This document shows, piece after piece, positions 15,855-23,314 of a stretch of DNA of 35,245 nucleotides. A model generated the notes under the pieces. The model did no database searches, was not told the DNA's origin, and was given only the letters and a program-made list of their open reading frames with translations. A program made the position numbers and the translations under genes. Source of the stretch: Massilia sp. Lineage in GTDB: Bacteria > Pseudomonadota > Gammaproteobacteria > Burkholderiales > Burkholderiaceae_D. Location of the stretch: positions 506 through 35,750 of the forward strand of contig DNCF01000356.1 of NCBI GenBank assembly GCA_003484545.1, read 5' to 3'. Position 1 is the stretch's first letter; the number at the start of each line of letters is the position of its first letter.

Positions 15855-16673
15855 TCACTCCTCGGTGGCGGCGCGGGCGGCGCGCGCGATGCTCTTGCGT
15901 TTCTTGATGGTGGGTGCGGGGTCGGGAGCGCAGAGGCGCGCCTCGATGATCTCGCAATACGCCGGGTTGAGTTCAAAGCCACTGTATTGGCGCCCAAGAC
16001 GCTTGGCCGCCAATGCAGTGGTGCCGCTGCCCATGAAGGGGTCGAGCACGATTCCCCCCGGCGGGCAGGACGCCTTGATCATGCGCTCGATGATCTCGAG
16101 CGGCTTTTGCGTGGGATGGTCGGCGCGCTCAGGATGCTCGCGGTGCAGGCGCGACACGCTCCACAGGTCCTTCGGGTTGTAGCCGACCTCCAGCCACTTG
16201 GCGCCCACAAAAATCGAGCGCGTGCGCGCCTTCTTGGTCGCCTCGTCGTACGGGACGCGCACCGCATCGAGGTCGAAGTAGTAATCCTTGCGGTTCACAA
16301 AGAAGCCGATGGTGTCGTGCACCGACGAGAAGCTGCGCACGCTGCCGCCCATCGAGGGCACGCGGCGGTCCCAGATGATCTCGTTCATCATCGTCATGCG
16401 CTTTTTGAGCATGACGAAGATCTCGGGCGCGAAGCGCCAGGTCAGGAAAATGTACAGGCTGCCGTTGGGTTTCAGCTTGGGCAGCGCCGCGTCGATCCAC
16501 TGCTCGGTCCAGGTCAGGTAGGCCTCGACGCTCTGCTGGTCCGAGGCGTTGCCGTAGTCCTTGCCGAGGTTGTAGGGCGGGTCGGTCAGGAGCAGGTCAA
16601 TGGCCCCGTCGGGGATGCGCGCCAGCCCTTCCAGCGCATCCTCGCAGAAGACCTGGTTGACCCAGTCCGTCAT
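15855..16673 (-). CDS. Beta-class site-specific DNA methyltransferase between hisD and hisC
   Basis: A 272-residue SAM-dependent DNA methyltransferase. DPPYNLGKDYGN (motif IV, residues 31-42) comes before HPTQKPLEIIERM (186-198) and the SAM-binding DPFMGSGTT (motif I, 211-219). This permuted order defines the beta class (HinfI, CcrM, YhdJ), and the DPPY box suggests N6-adenine methylation, although N4-cytosine cannot be excluded. The target site is unknown. No restriction endonuclease or specificity subunit is present, so it looks solitary. The ATG overlaps the hisD stop codon (ATGA), and its last codons hold the hisC Shine-Dalgarno, so it is cotranslated within the his operon. The basic, alanine-rich C-terminal tail (KKRKSIARAARAA) could contact DNA. 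The frame upstream of 16673 is open but lies inside hisD. Confidence 0.93.
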   Translation of the reverse strand: MTDWVNQVFCEDALEGLARIPDGAIDLLLTDPPYNLGKDYGNASDQQSVEAYLTWTEQWIDAALPKLKPNGSLYIFLTWRFAPEIFVMLKKRMTMMNEIIWDRRVPSMGGSVRSFSSVHDTIGFFVNRKDYYFDLDAVRVPYDEATKKARTRSIFVGAKWLEVGYNPKDLWSVSRLHREHPERADHPTQKPLEIIERMIKASCPPGGIVLDPFMGSGTTALAAKRLGRQYSGFELNPAYCEIIEARLCAPDPAPTIKKRKSIARAARAATEE

Positions 16674-17998
16674 GACTGCTGTTTTTTCAAACGCAGTTCC
16701 GCGCTGCGCGCGTGCGCCTGCAGTCCTTCGCCATAGGCCAGTTCGGCCGCGACCTTGCCCAGGGTCTGGGCGCCCGCTTCGCTGACCTGGATCACCGAGG
16801 AGCGCTTCTGGAAGTCGTACACGCCCAGCGGCGACGAGAAGCGCGCGGTGCGCGAGGTCGGCAGCACGTGGTTCGGGCCGCAGCAATAGTCGCCCAGCGA
16901 CTCCGACGAAAAACGGCCCAGGAACATGGCGCCGGCGTGGCGGATCTGCTCGGCCCACTGCTGCGGGTCCTCGGCCGAGATCTCGAGGTGCTCGGCGGCG
17001 ATGTCGTTGGCGATCGCGCAAGCCTCGGCCATGTCGCGCACTTTGACCAGGGCGCCGCGGTCGGTCAGCGAGGTGGTGATCGTCTCTGCACGCGGCATGG
17101 TGGGCAGCAGCTTGTGGATGCTGGCCTCGACCTGCGCGATGTAGTCCGCGTCCGGGCACAGCAGGATGGCCTGGGCCAGCTCGTCGTGTTCGGCCTGCGA
17201 GAACAGGTCCATCGCGACCCAGTCCGGATCGGTGGTGCCGTCGCACAGCACCAGGATTTCCGAAGGGCCGGCGATCATGTCGATGCCGACCGTGCCGAAC
17301 ACGCGGCGCTTGGCGGCGGCCACATAGGCGTTGCCCGGGCCGACGATTTTATCGACGGCCGGAATCGTCTCGGTGCCGTAAGCCAGCGCGCCCACAGCCT
17401 GGGCGCCGCCGATGGTGATCACGCGCGTCACGCCGGCAATCGCGGCGGCGGCCAGCACCATCTGGTTCTTGACGCCGTCCGGGGTCGGGACCACCATGAC
17501 GATTTCCTTCACGCCCGCCACTTGGGCCGGAATGGCGTTCATCAGCACCGACGAGGGGTAGGCCGCCTTGCCGCCCGGGACGTAGATGCCGACGCGGTCC
17601 AGTGGCGTCACGCGCTGGCCCAGCACGGTGCCGTCAGGCTCGGTGTAGGTAAAACCGTTGAGTTCCTGCTTCTGGCGCTCGTGGAACACGCGGATGCGCT
17701 CGGCCGCGACATGCAGCGCGGCGCGCTGGGCTTCCGGCAGCGCGGCCAGGGCCGCCTGCAGCTCGTCCTGCGCCAGGTCGAAGGCGCCGATGTGGGTCGC
17801 GCCACCGTTCGGGATGCGATCAAAACGGTTGGTGTACTCCAGCACGGCAGCATCGCCGCGTGCTTTCACGTCGGCGAGGATCTTCGCCACCGCGGTTTCG
17901 ATCGCATCGTCGGTCGCGGCTTCGAAAGCCAGCAGCGTATGCAGCTGCTGCTTGAAGTTCGCGTCGGTGGAATCGAGTTTGCGGATCTGGACTGCCAT
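16670..17998 (-). CDS. hisD: Histidinol dehydrogenase HisD
   Basis: A 442-residue zinc enzyme that oxidises histidinol to histidine in two NAD-dependent steps (end of the pathway). Signature regions include TPLDRVGIYVPGGKAAYPS, IVGPGNAYVAAAKR, IAGPSEILVLCDG, the zinc-ligand stretch SQAEHDELAQ, and GPNHVLPTSRTARFSSPL. It lies 14 bp after hisG and overlaps the methyltransferase start by 4 bp. Confidence 0.97.
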   Translation of the reverse strand: MAVQIRKLDSTDANFKQQLHTLLAFEAATDDAIETAVAKILADVKARGDAAVLEYTNRFDRIPNGGATHIGAFDLAQDELQAALAALPEAQRAALHVAAERIRVFHERQKQELNGFTYTEPDGTVLGQRVTPLDRVGIYVPGGKAAYPSSVLMNAIPAQVAGVKEIVMVVPTPDGVKNQMVLAAAAIAGVTRVITIGGAQAVGALAYGTETIPAVDKIVGPGNAYVAAAKRRVFGTVGIDMIAGPSEILVLCDGTTDPDWVAMDLFSQAEHDELAQAILLCPDADYIAQVEASIHKLLPTMPRAETITTSLTDRGALVKVRDMAEACAIANDIAAEHLEISAEDPQQWAEQIRHAGAMFLGRFSSESLGDYCCGPNHVLPTSRTARFSSPLGVYDFQKRSSVIQVSEAGAQTLGKVAAELAYGEGLQAHARSAELRLKKQQS

Positions 17999-18012
17999 GA
18001 TGTTTTACCTTG

Positions 18013-18705
18013 TTACTTCGTGTTGATGCAGGATGCGCCACGTGAAGCGCGTTCGAACGCCTCGATGATGGGTTGCAGGCGCTCGCGCTTGAGTTTCAAT
18101 GCGGCCTGGTTGACGACCAGGCGCGAGGAGATGTCCATGATCTTCTCGACTTCGACCAGGTTGTTGGCGCGCAGGGTGCCGCCGGTCGAGACCACGTCGA
18201 CGATGGCGTCCGACAGCCCGACCAGGGGCGCCAGTTCCATCGAGCCGTACAGCTTGATCAGGTCGACGTGCACGCCCTTGCTGGCGAAGTGCTCGCGCGC
18301 GGTGTGCACGAACTTGGTCGCCACGCGCAGGCGCGCGCCCTGGCGCACGGCGGTCTCGTAGTCGAAGCCGGCGTTCACCGCCACCGACATGCGGCAGCAG
18401 GCGATGTTCAGGTCGACCGGCTGGTACAGGCCCTCGCCGCCATGCTCGAGCAGCACGTCCTTGCCGGCCACGCCGAAATCGGCCGCGCCGTACTGCACGT
18501 AGGTCGGCACGTCGGTGGCGCGCACGATCAGCACGCGCACCAGCGGGTCGTTGGTCGCGAGGATGAGCTTGCGCGAGGTTTCCGGGTTCTCGGTCACGGT
18601 GATGCCGGCGGCTTCCAGCAGCGGCAGCGTGTCCTCGAAGATGCGGCCCTTGGACAGGGCCAGGATCAGGCCCGGTTCCGTGGGCGATTGTGTTGCGATG
18701 GTCAT
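18013..18705 (-). CDS. hisG: ATP phosphoribosyltransferase HisG, short form
   Basis: At 230 residues this is the short HisG, which catalyses the committed step (ATP + PRPP to phosphoribosyl-ATP) but lacks the C-terminal regulatory ACT-like domain. Family motifs are LILALSKGRIFEDTLPLL, GAADFGVAGKDVL and, near the end, the PRPP-binding DAIVDVVSTGGTLRANNL. Short HisG enzymes need the paralogous regulatory subunit HisZ for activity and feedback inhibition; no hisZ is present here, and in Betaproteobacteria it usually lies elsewhere. It starts 7 bp after murA, so there is no room for a his leader-peptide attenuator. Confidence 0.97.
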   Translation of the reverse strand: MTIATQSPTEPGLILALSKGRIFEDTLPLLEAAGITVTENPETSRKLILATNDPLVRVLIVRATDVPTYVQYGAADFGVAGKDVLLEHGGEGLYQPVDLNIACCRMSVAVNAGFDYETAVRQGARLRVATKFVHTAREHFASKGVHVDLIKLYGSMELAPLVGLSDAIVDVVSTGGTLRANNLVEVEKIMDISSRLVVNQAALKLKRERLQPIIEAFERASRGASCINTK

Positions 18706-18712
18706 ATGGGCC

Positions 18713-19963
18713 TTACTTGATGCGCACGATGTCGGCGCCGACCGCCGACAGCTTCACTTCCATGCGGTCGTAGCCGCGGTCGAGGTGATAGATGCGGTCC
18801 ACCAGGGTCGTGCCTTCGGCCGCCATGCCGGCGATCACCAGCGAGGCCGAGGCGCGCAGGTCGGTCGCCATCACGGGCGCGCCGACCAGGCGATCGACGC
18901 CCTTGATGAAGGCGGTGTTGCCCTCGGTCGAGATCTGCGCGCCCAGGCGGTTCATCTCCTGCACGTGCATGAAGCGGTTCTCGAAAATGGTCTCGGTCAC
19001 GCGGCTCGGGCCAGCGGCGATGGTGTTCACCGCCATGAACTGGGCCTGCATGTCGGTCGGGAAGCCCGGGTACTCGGTGGTGCGGAACGACACTGGCTGC
19101 GGACGGCCGTTCATGCGCGCGCGGATGGTATCCGTGCCGACATCCATTTGCAGGCCGACTTCGCGCAGTTTATCGAGCGCGACATCGAAAATGTCGGTGC
19201 GGGTGCGGGTCAGCACGATGTCGCCGCCGGTGGCCGCGACGGCGCACAGGAAAGTCGCGGCTTCGATGCGGTCGGAGATCACGGCGTGTTTCGCGCCGTG
19301 CAGCGACTCGACGCCCTGGATCACCAGGCGGTCGGTGCCGATGCCCTCGATCTTCGCGCCCATGGCCACCAGCAGGTTGGCCAGGTCGGTCACTTCCGGC
19401 TCGCGCGCGGCGTTCTCGAGGATCGTCTCGCCTTCGGCCAGGGTCGCGGCCATCAGCAGGTTCTCGGTGCCGGTCACGGTGATCATGTCGGTCAGGATGC
19501 GCGCGCCCTTGAGCTTTTTCGCCTTGGCGTGGATGTAGCCGCCTTCGATCGTGATCTCGGCGCCCATCTGGCGCAGGCCCTTGATGTGCTGGTCGACCGG
19601 GCGCGAACCGATCGCGCAGCCGCCCGGCAGCGAGACCTTGGCTTCGCCGAAGCGCGCCAGCAGCGGGCCCAGCACCAGGATCGAGGCGCGCATGGTCTTC
19701 ACCAGCTCGTACGGCGCTTCCAGGCTGGTGATGTTGGCGCCGTTCAGGGTGACGTTCTCGTCGTCCTGGGTGACCTTCAGGCCGGTCTGCTCGAGCAGCT
19801 TGAGGATGGTTTTGACGTCGTGCAGGCGCGGCACGTTGGTCAGTTCGACGTCGCCGCCCGTCAACAGGCCGGCGCACAGGATCGGCAGCGCCGCGTTCTT
19901 GGCGCCCGACACCGGGATCTCGCCGTTCAGGCGCTTGCCGCCGACAATCTGGAGCTTGTCCAT
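18713..19963 (-). CDS. murA: UDP-N-acetylglucosamine 1-carboxyvinyltransferase MurA
   Basis: A 416-residue enzyme for the first committed step of peptidoglycan synthesis, the transfer of enolpyruvate from PEP to UDP-GlcNAc. The N-terminus MDKLQIVGGKRLNGEIPVSG is typical. The catalytic loop PGGCAIGSRPVDQH holds Cys116, equivalent to E. coli Cys115, so the usual fosfomycin target residue is kept. DLRASASLVIAGMAAEG near the C-terminus is the conserved substrate-binding region. AAGGAT upstream supports ATG 19963. It lies two bases after ibaG, a pairing also found in E. coli. Confidence 0.97.
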   Translation of the reverse strand: MDKLQIVGGKRLNGEIPVSGAKNAALPILCAGLLTGGDVELTNVPRLHDVKTILKLLEQTGLKVTQDDENVTLNGANITSLEAPYELVKTMRASILVLGPLLARFGEAKVSLPGGCAIGSRPVDQHIKGLRQMGAEITIEGGYIHAKAKKLKGARILTDMITVTGTENLLMAATLAEGETILENAAREPEVTDLANLLVAMGAKIEGIGTDRLVIQGVESLHGAKHAVISDRIEAATFLCAVAATGGDIVLTRTRTDIFDVALDKLREVGLQMDVGTDTIRARMNGRPQPVSFRTTEYPGFPTDMQAQFMAVNTIAAGPSRVTETIFENRFMHVQEMNRLGAQISTEGNTAFIKGVDRLVGAPVMATDLRASASLVIAGMAAEGTTLVDRIYHLDRGYDRMEVKLSAVGADIVRIK

Positions 19964-19965
19964 GC

Positions 19966-20202
19966 TTATCCTTGGTACTCTTCTGGGGTGAGGGTCTTCA
20001 TCGACAGCGCGTGGATCTCTTCGCGCATGCGGTCGCCCAGCGCGGCGTACACCAGCTGGTGGCGCTGGATCGGGCGCTTGCCGGCAAAGGCCGGCGAGAC
20101 GATCACGGCCGAGAAATGGCGGCCGTCGCCTTCCACCTGCAGGTGGGTGCATTCCAGGCCATTGGCGATGTAGCTGTGGATCAGTTCTGGGGTGGTCGAC
20201 AC
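19966..20202 (-). CDS. ibaG: BolA-family protein, IbaG type
   Basis: A 78-residue BolA-like protein. It has ELIHSYIANGLECTHLQVEG, then DGRHFSAVIVSPAFAGKRPI, then RHQLVYAALGDRMREEIHAL with the conserved His of the BolA C-terminal helix. BolA/IbaG proteins bind [2Fe-2S] clusters together with monothiol glutaredoxins and influence iron-sulphur supply and envelope genes. The start is GTG at 20202, supported by AGGA shortly before it and by the absence of an in-frame ATG at a fitting place. Its position directly before murA matches E. coli ibaG. Confidence 0.9.
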   Translation of the reverse strand: MSTTPELIHSYIANGLECTHLQVEGDGRHFSAVIVSPAFAGKRPIQRHQLVYAALGDRMREEIHALSMKTLTPEEYQG

Positions 20203-20258
20203 GATAATTCCTAATGAATAAATGTTACTGCGCGATGTAGACTGTCGTTCGGTGCGCT

Positions 20259-21026
20259 TCAGTGGCGCAGCTTGTAGCCGTGGCGGAGCAGGTTGATCGC
20301 CACCGCCGCCAGCACCGCGAAGAACGCGGACACGATGGCGAGGCTGGTCCACGGCGAGATGTCGGACTGGCCGAAGAAGCCGTGGCGGAACCCGTCAATC
20401 ATATAAAAGAATGGGTTGAAATGCGAGACTGCCTGCCAGAATGCCGGCAGCGAGTGGATCGAATAGAACACCCCCGCCAGGAAGGTGGCCGGCATGATCA
20501 GGAAATTCTGGAACGCGGCGAGCTGGTCGAATTTATCCGCCCAGATGCCGGCGATCACGCCCAGGGTGCCGAGAATGGCCGCGCCCAGCACCGCGAACAC
20601 GATGATCCACAGCGGCGCGGCAAAGCTCAGGTGGGCGAACCAGGCGGTAATCGCGAACACGCCGGCGCCGACCACCAGGCCGCGCACCACCGAGGCCGAG
20701 ACATAGGCCAGCAGGATTTCCCAGTGCGACAGCGGCGGCAGCAGGATGAACACCAGGTTGCCGGTGATTTTCGACTGGATCAGCGAGGACGAGGAGTTGG
20801 CGAAGGCGTTCTGCAACACGCTCATCATCACCAGGCCGGGGATCAGGAAGGCGGTGTAGCTTACGCCCGGATAGACCTCGACCCGGCCTTCGAGCACGTG
20901 GCCGAAGATCAGCAAATAGAGCATGGCGGTCAGGATCGGCGCCGCAATGGTTTGCGTGGCAACCTTCCAGAAACGCAGCATCTCCTTGTAGAACAGGGTG
21001 CGGAAACCCACGGAAACAAAATTCAC
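20259..21026 (-). CDS. ABC-2 type transporter permease
   Basis: A 255-residue inner-membrane protein with six predicted hydrophobic segments and the ABC-2 pattern: ALYKE-like start (FRTLFYKEMLRFWKV), LIPGLVMMSVLQNAFANSSS in the middle, and FNPFFYMIDGFRHGFFG near the end, typical of the YadH group. It starts at GTG 21026, which overlaps the stop of the ATP-binding gene (GTGA), so start choice is firm. With the preceding ATPase it should form an exporter. The substrate is unknown; the linkage to mla, ibaG and murA suggests an envelope component. Confidence 0.92.
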   Translation of the reverse strand: MNFVSVGFRTLFYKEMLRFWKVATQTIAAPILTAMLYLLIFGHVLEGRVEVYPGVSYTAFLIPGLVMMSVLQNAFANSSSSLIQSKITGNLVFILLPPLSHWEILLAYVSASVVRGLVVGAGVFAITAWFAHLSFAAPLWIIVFAVLGAAILGTLGVIAGIWADKFDQLAAFQNFLIMPATFLAGVFYSIHSLPAFWQAVSHFNPFFYMIDGFRHGFFGQSDISPWTSLAIVSAFFAVLAAVAINLLRHGYKLRH

Positions 21027-21955
21027 AGTGCACCCTTTCCGGCTTTGGCATCGCCCATGATTTGCAGGAAGATGTCTTCCAGGTCGGCTTGCTGCAACTG
21101 CATCTCGTCGACCACGGCCCCGCTTTCCCTCAGGCGCGCCAGGATGGATTCGACCTCGCCCGGCGCATTGATGCGCAGGCTGTAGCGGTTGCCCTTGCCG
21201 TTGCCTTGTTCGTCGTGCGAGACCAGGTGTCGCAGGCCTTCCGGCAGCGCGCCCTGCTTCAGGTGCACGATCAGCTGCGAGCCGGAGACGCGGCGCAGCA
21301 GGCCCTGCATGGTGTCGAGCGCCACGACTTCGCCGAGTTTCAGCATGGCGACGCGCTGGCACATGGCCTCGGCTTCTTCCAGGTAGTGGGTGGTCAGCAC
21401 GACGGTGTGGCCTTCGCGGTTCAGGCGCGAGATGAATTTCCACAAGGTCTGGCGCAGTTCGACGTCGACACCCGCGGTCGGCTCGTCCAGCACGATGACC
21501 GGCGGCTTGTGCACCAGGGCCTGGGCCACCAGCACGCGGCGCTTCATGCCGCCCGACAGGGCGCGCATGTTGACGTCGGCCTTGTTCGTGAGGTCGAGGT
21601 TGTCCATGACCTCGTCGATCCACTTGTCGTTGTTCTTGATGCCGAAGTAGCCCGACTGCAGGCGCAGGGTTTCGCGCACGGTGAAGAAGGGATCGAACAC
21701 CAGTTCCTGCGGCACCACGCCGAGTTTTTTCCGCGCCTCGCGGAAATCGCTCACGACGTCGTGGCCGTGGATCTTGACGCTGCCGACGTCCGGCCGGATC
21801 AAGCCGGCGATGGTGGAGATCAGGGTGGTCTTGCCGGCGCCATTCGGGCCGAGCAGGCCGAAGAACTCGCCCTGTTCGATGTTCAGGGAAACGCCTTTCA
21901 GGGCCTTGAAGCCCTTGTAGCTTTTCTCGACGCTGTCTATCTGGATCGCTGTCAT
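21023..21955 (-). CDS. ABC transporter ATP-binding protein (ABC-2 exporter)
   Basis: A 310-residue ATPase partner of the ABC-2 permease. It has Walker A GPNGAGKTT (36-44), a Q-loop region VPQELVFDPFFTVRETL, signature LSGGMKRRVLVAQAL, Walker B VIVLDEPTAGVD, and the switch His in VLTTHYLEEAE. The C-terminal extension of about 80 residues (from LLRRVSGSQLIVHL) is a regulatory-type domain as in YadG/NodI-like ATPases. The open frame reaches 22096, but family alignment favours ATG 21955. A consensus -10 box 58 bp upstream of the start suggests that transcription can begin here. Confidence 0.93.
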   Translation of the reverse strand: MTAIQIDSVEKSYKGFKALKGVSLNIEQGEFFGLLGPNGAGKTTLISTIAGLIRPDVGSVKIHGHDVVSDFREARKKLGVVPQELVFDPFFTVRETLRLQSGYFGIKNNDKWIDEVMDNLDLTNKADVNMRALSGGMKRRVLVAQALVHKPPVIVLDEPTAGVDVELRQTLWKFISRLNREGHTVVLTTHYLEEAEAMCQRVAMLKLGEVVALDTMQGLLRRVSGSQLIVHLKQGALPEGLRHLVSHDEQGNGKGNRYSLRINAPGEVESILARLRESGAVVDEMQLQQADLEDIFLQIMGDAKAGKGAL

Positions 21956-22012
21956 TCTTGTTCGAAGTTGGCCGCGGCGCGGGCGCGCGCAGTCCGGGCG
22001 GGGAAACGACCC

Positions 22013-22018
22013 ATTATA
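22013..22018 (-). promoter_or_regulatory. Consensus -10 box upstream of the ABC-2/ibaG/murA/his segment
   Basis: The minus strand reads TATAAT exactly, followed by GGG, about 58 bp before the ABC ATPase start codon. No good -35 hexamer is seen at 17 bp; TTGACG is present but too close (8 bp). It is a plausible promoter for the downstream half of the minus-strand block. Confidence 0.45.
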
Positions 22019-22072
22019 GGGGAAATCGTCAATGCAAGAGCTTGGGCGAGTGAGTCGACGGCGGCGGTGACC

Positions 22073-22285
22073 GTAGGGTGGGCACTCCGTGCCCACCGGA
22101 ACGTGGTGTTCTCGGCAACGGTTGTGCCAAAGGTAAAGCGTGCGAACCGATCAGGTTCTGGAAGAAAACCGAAAACGCATCAGGCAATACCTGGCGTTAT
22201 CGGCGGCAGCCCCGATTGCCACGCCGCGGAAACGCAGCGTTTACGCGTGGGCACGGCGTGCCTACGCCGGCCGCGCCCACCCTAC
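22073..22285. repeat. BIME-like element: REP and inverted REP inside the mla/ABC junction
   Basis: GTAGGGTGGGC at 22073-22083 is matched by its exact reverse complement at 22275-22285. Next to the left end GGTGGGCAC (22077-22085) pairs with GTGCCCACC (22089-22097). Near the right end GCGTGGGCAC (22245-22254) pairs with GTGCCTACGC (22258-22267) with one wobble. The GTAG tetranucleotide at the hairpin foot is the hallmark of REP sequences handled by RAYT transposases, and the same core flanks the RAYT gene near 34 kb. The element fills most of the 346-bp gap 21956-22301 between mlaB and the ABC ATPase gene; about 145 bp between the hairpins shows no further structure I can name. Confidence 0.8.
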
Positions 22286-22301
22286 AAAACGCCGCAGGCG
22301 T

Positions 22302-22577
22302 TCAGCGCCGCTCCAACAGCCCGTCCAGGCCGTACAGGTTGACCAGCGCATCGACATTCGCCGGCACGTTGATGAAGCTGAGCCTGCGCCCGGCGTCGTG
22401 CGCGCGGCGCTGCCAGGCGAGCAGCAGGGCCACGCCGGACGAGTCGACGGCGCGCACGCCGCCCAGGTCGAACACGGTCTCGCCGGCCTGGATCGCCGCA
22501 ATGCCCTGCTCCAACGCCGCGTTGGCGTTCTGGAAGGTCAGGGCATCGAGCGAAAGCATGGGATTTGCTTCTGCCAT
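22302..22577 (-). CDS. mlaB: STAS-domain protein MlaB
   Basis: A 91-residue cytosolic STAS-domain protein, the small accessory subunit that binds MlaF in the MlaFEDB complex. The conserved STAS phosphorylation-loop region reads VFDLGGVRAVDSSGVALLL. It starts 3 bp after mlaC. It is the last mla gene and is followed by the BIME-like repeat rather than directly by the ABC-2 genes. Confidence 0.88.
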   Translation of the reverse strand: MAEANPMLSLDALTFQNANAALEQGIAAIQAGETVFDLGGVRAVDSSGVALLLAWQRRAHDAGRRLSFINVPANVDALVNLYGLDGLLERR

Positions 22578-22580
22578 CGA

Positions 22581-23228
22581 TTACTTCGGCGCTTTCAGCG
22601 GCTTGCTGGCCAGCTGGCGGTTACGCTCGGCCAGGCGGTTGATCAGGCCATCGATGCCGGACTTGTTGATCTCGGCCTTGAAGGTGCCCTTGTAGGTCTC
22701 GACCAGCCAGGCGCCCAGCACGTTGATGTCGTAGATCTTCCAGCCCTGGTTGCCCTTGGACAGGCGGTAGTTCAGGGTGATCGGCTCGCCGCGGGTGACG
22801 TTCACCTGCGAACGCACTTCGACGTCGGTATCTTGCGGGCTCGAACGCATCGGCTTGAACTCGACGGTTTCGTTCTTGATCTGCGACAGCGCGCCGGAAT
22901 AGGTGTACACCAGCAGCGTGCGGAATTCTTCCGACAGGCGCTTTTGCTGTTCCGGAGTGGCCTGGCGCCAGAACGGGCCGGCGGCCTGGGCGGTCATCTT
23001 CTCGGCATCCACGTGCGGCAGGATCTTCGAGTTAACCAGTTCCATGATCTTGGCGCGGTTGCCGGCCTGGATGTCCTTGTCGGCCTTGACGGTGTCGATG
23101 ACGTCGGCGCTGATGCGCTTGACCAGCACGTCGGGGGCTTCGGCGCTGGCCGGCGCCGGTGCGGCGATCACGCTGGTGGCAAAAGCGACGGAAGCAACGG
23201 TGGCGATGAGGTGGGCAATGGGTTTCAT
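22581..23228 (-). CDS. mlaC: Periplasmic phospholipid-binding protein MlaC
   Basis: A 215-residue periplasmic shuttle that carries phospholipids between outer-membrane MlaA and inner-membrane MlaFEDB. A signal peptide (about 1-23) precedes the MlaC domain, with KILPHVDAEKMTAQAAGPFW, QQKRLSEEFRTLLVYTYSGAL and, near the end, GWKIYDINVLGAWLVETY, all typical of the family. AGAGAG before the ATG supports the start. It lies 86 bp after mlaA and 3 bp before mlaB. Confidence 0.95.
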   Translation of the reverse strand: MKPIAHLIATVASVAFATSVIAAPAPASAEAPDVLVKRISADVIDTVKADKDIQAGNRAKIMELVNSKILPHVDAEKMTAQAAGPFWRQATPEQQKRLSEEFRTLLVYTYSGALSQIKNETVEFKPMRSSPQDTDVEVRSQVNVTRGEPITLNYRLSKGNQGWKIYDINVLGAWLVETYKGTFKAEINKSGIDGLINRLAERNRQLASKPLKAPK

Positions 23229-23314
23229 AGGGCTCTCTTTTCTGTTCGTTGGCGTCTCCGGCTAAAAGCGCCGCGTCAAGCGGGACTTCTTGTGCCGGAC
23301 TATTTTTTTACCAA

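Noticed and set aside
15855..16673. Type II restriction-modification system at the methyltransferase
   Set aside because: Both flanking genes are his genes that overlap or abut it, so there is no room for an endonuclease gene.
17999..18012. His leader peptide or attenuator before the his genes
   Set aside because: The hisG-murA gap is 7 bp and the hisD-hisG gap 14 bp; no run of His codons with alternative hairpins can fit.
16712..18361. Long plus-strand frame opposite hisD and hisG
   Set aside because: Its translation has no recognisable domain, and both underlying minus-strand genes are certain. The same holds for other long antisense frames over murA, gltD, the TonB receptor and the amidohydrolase.
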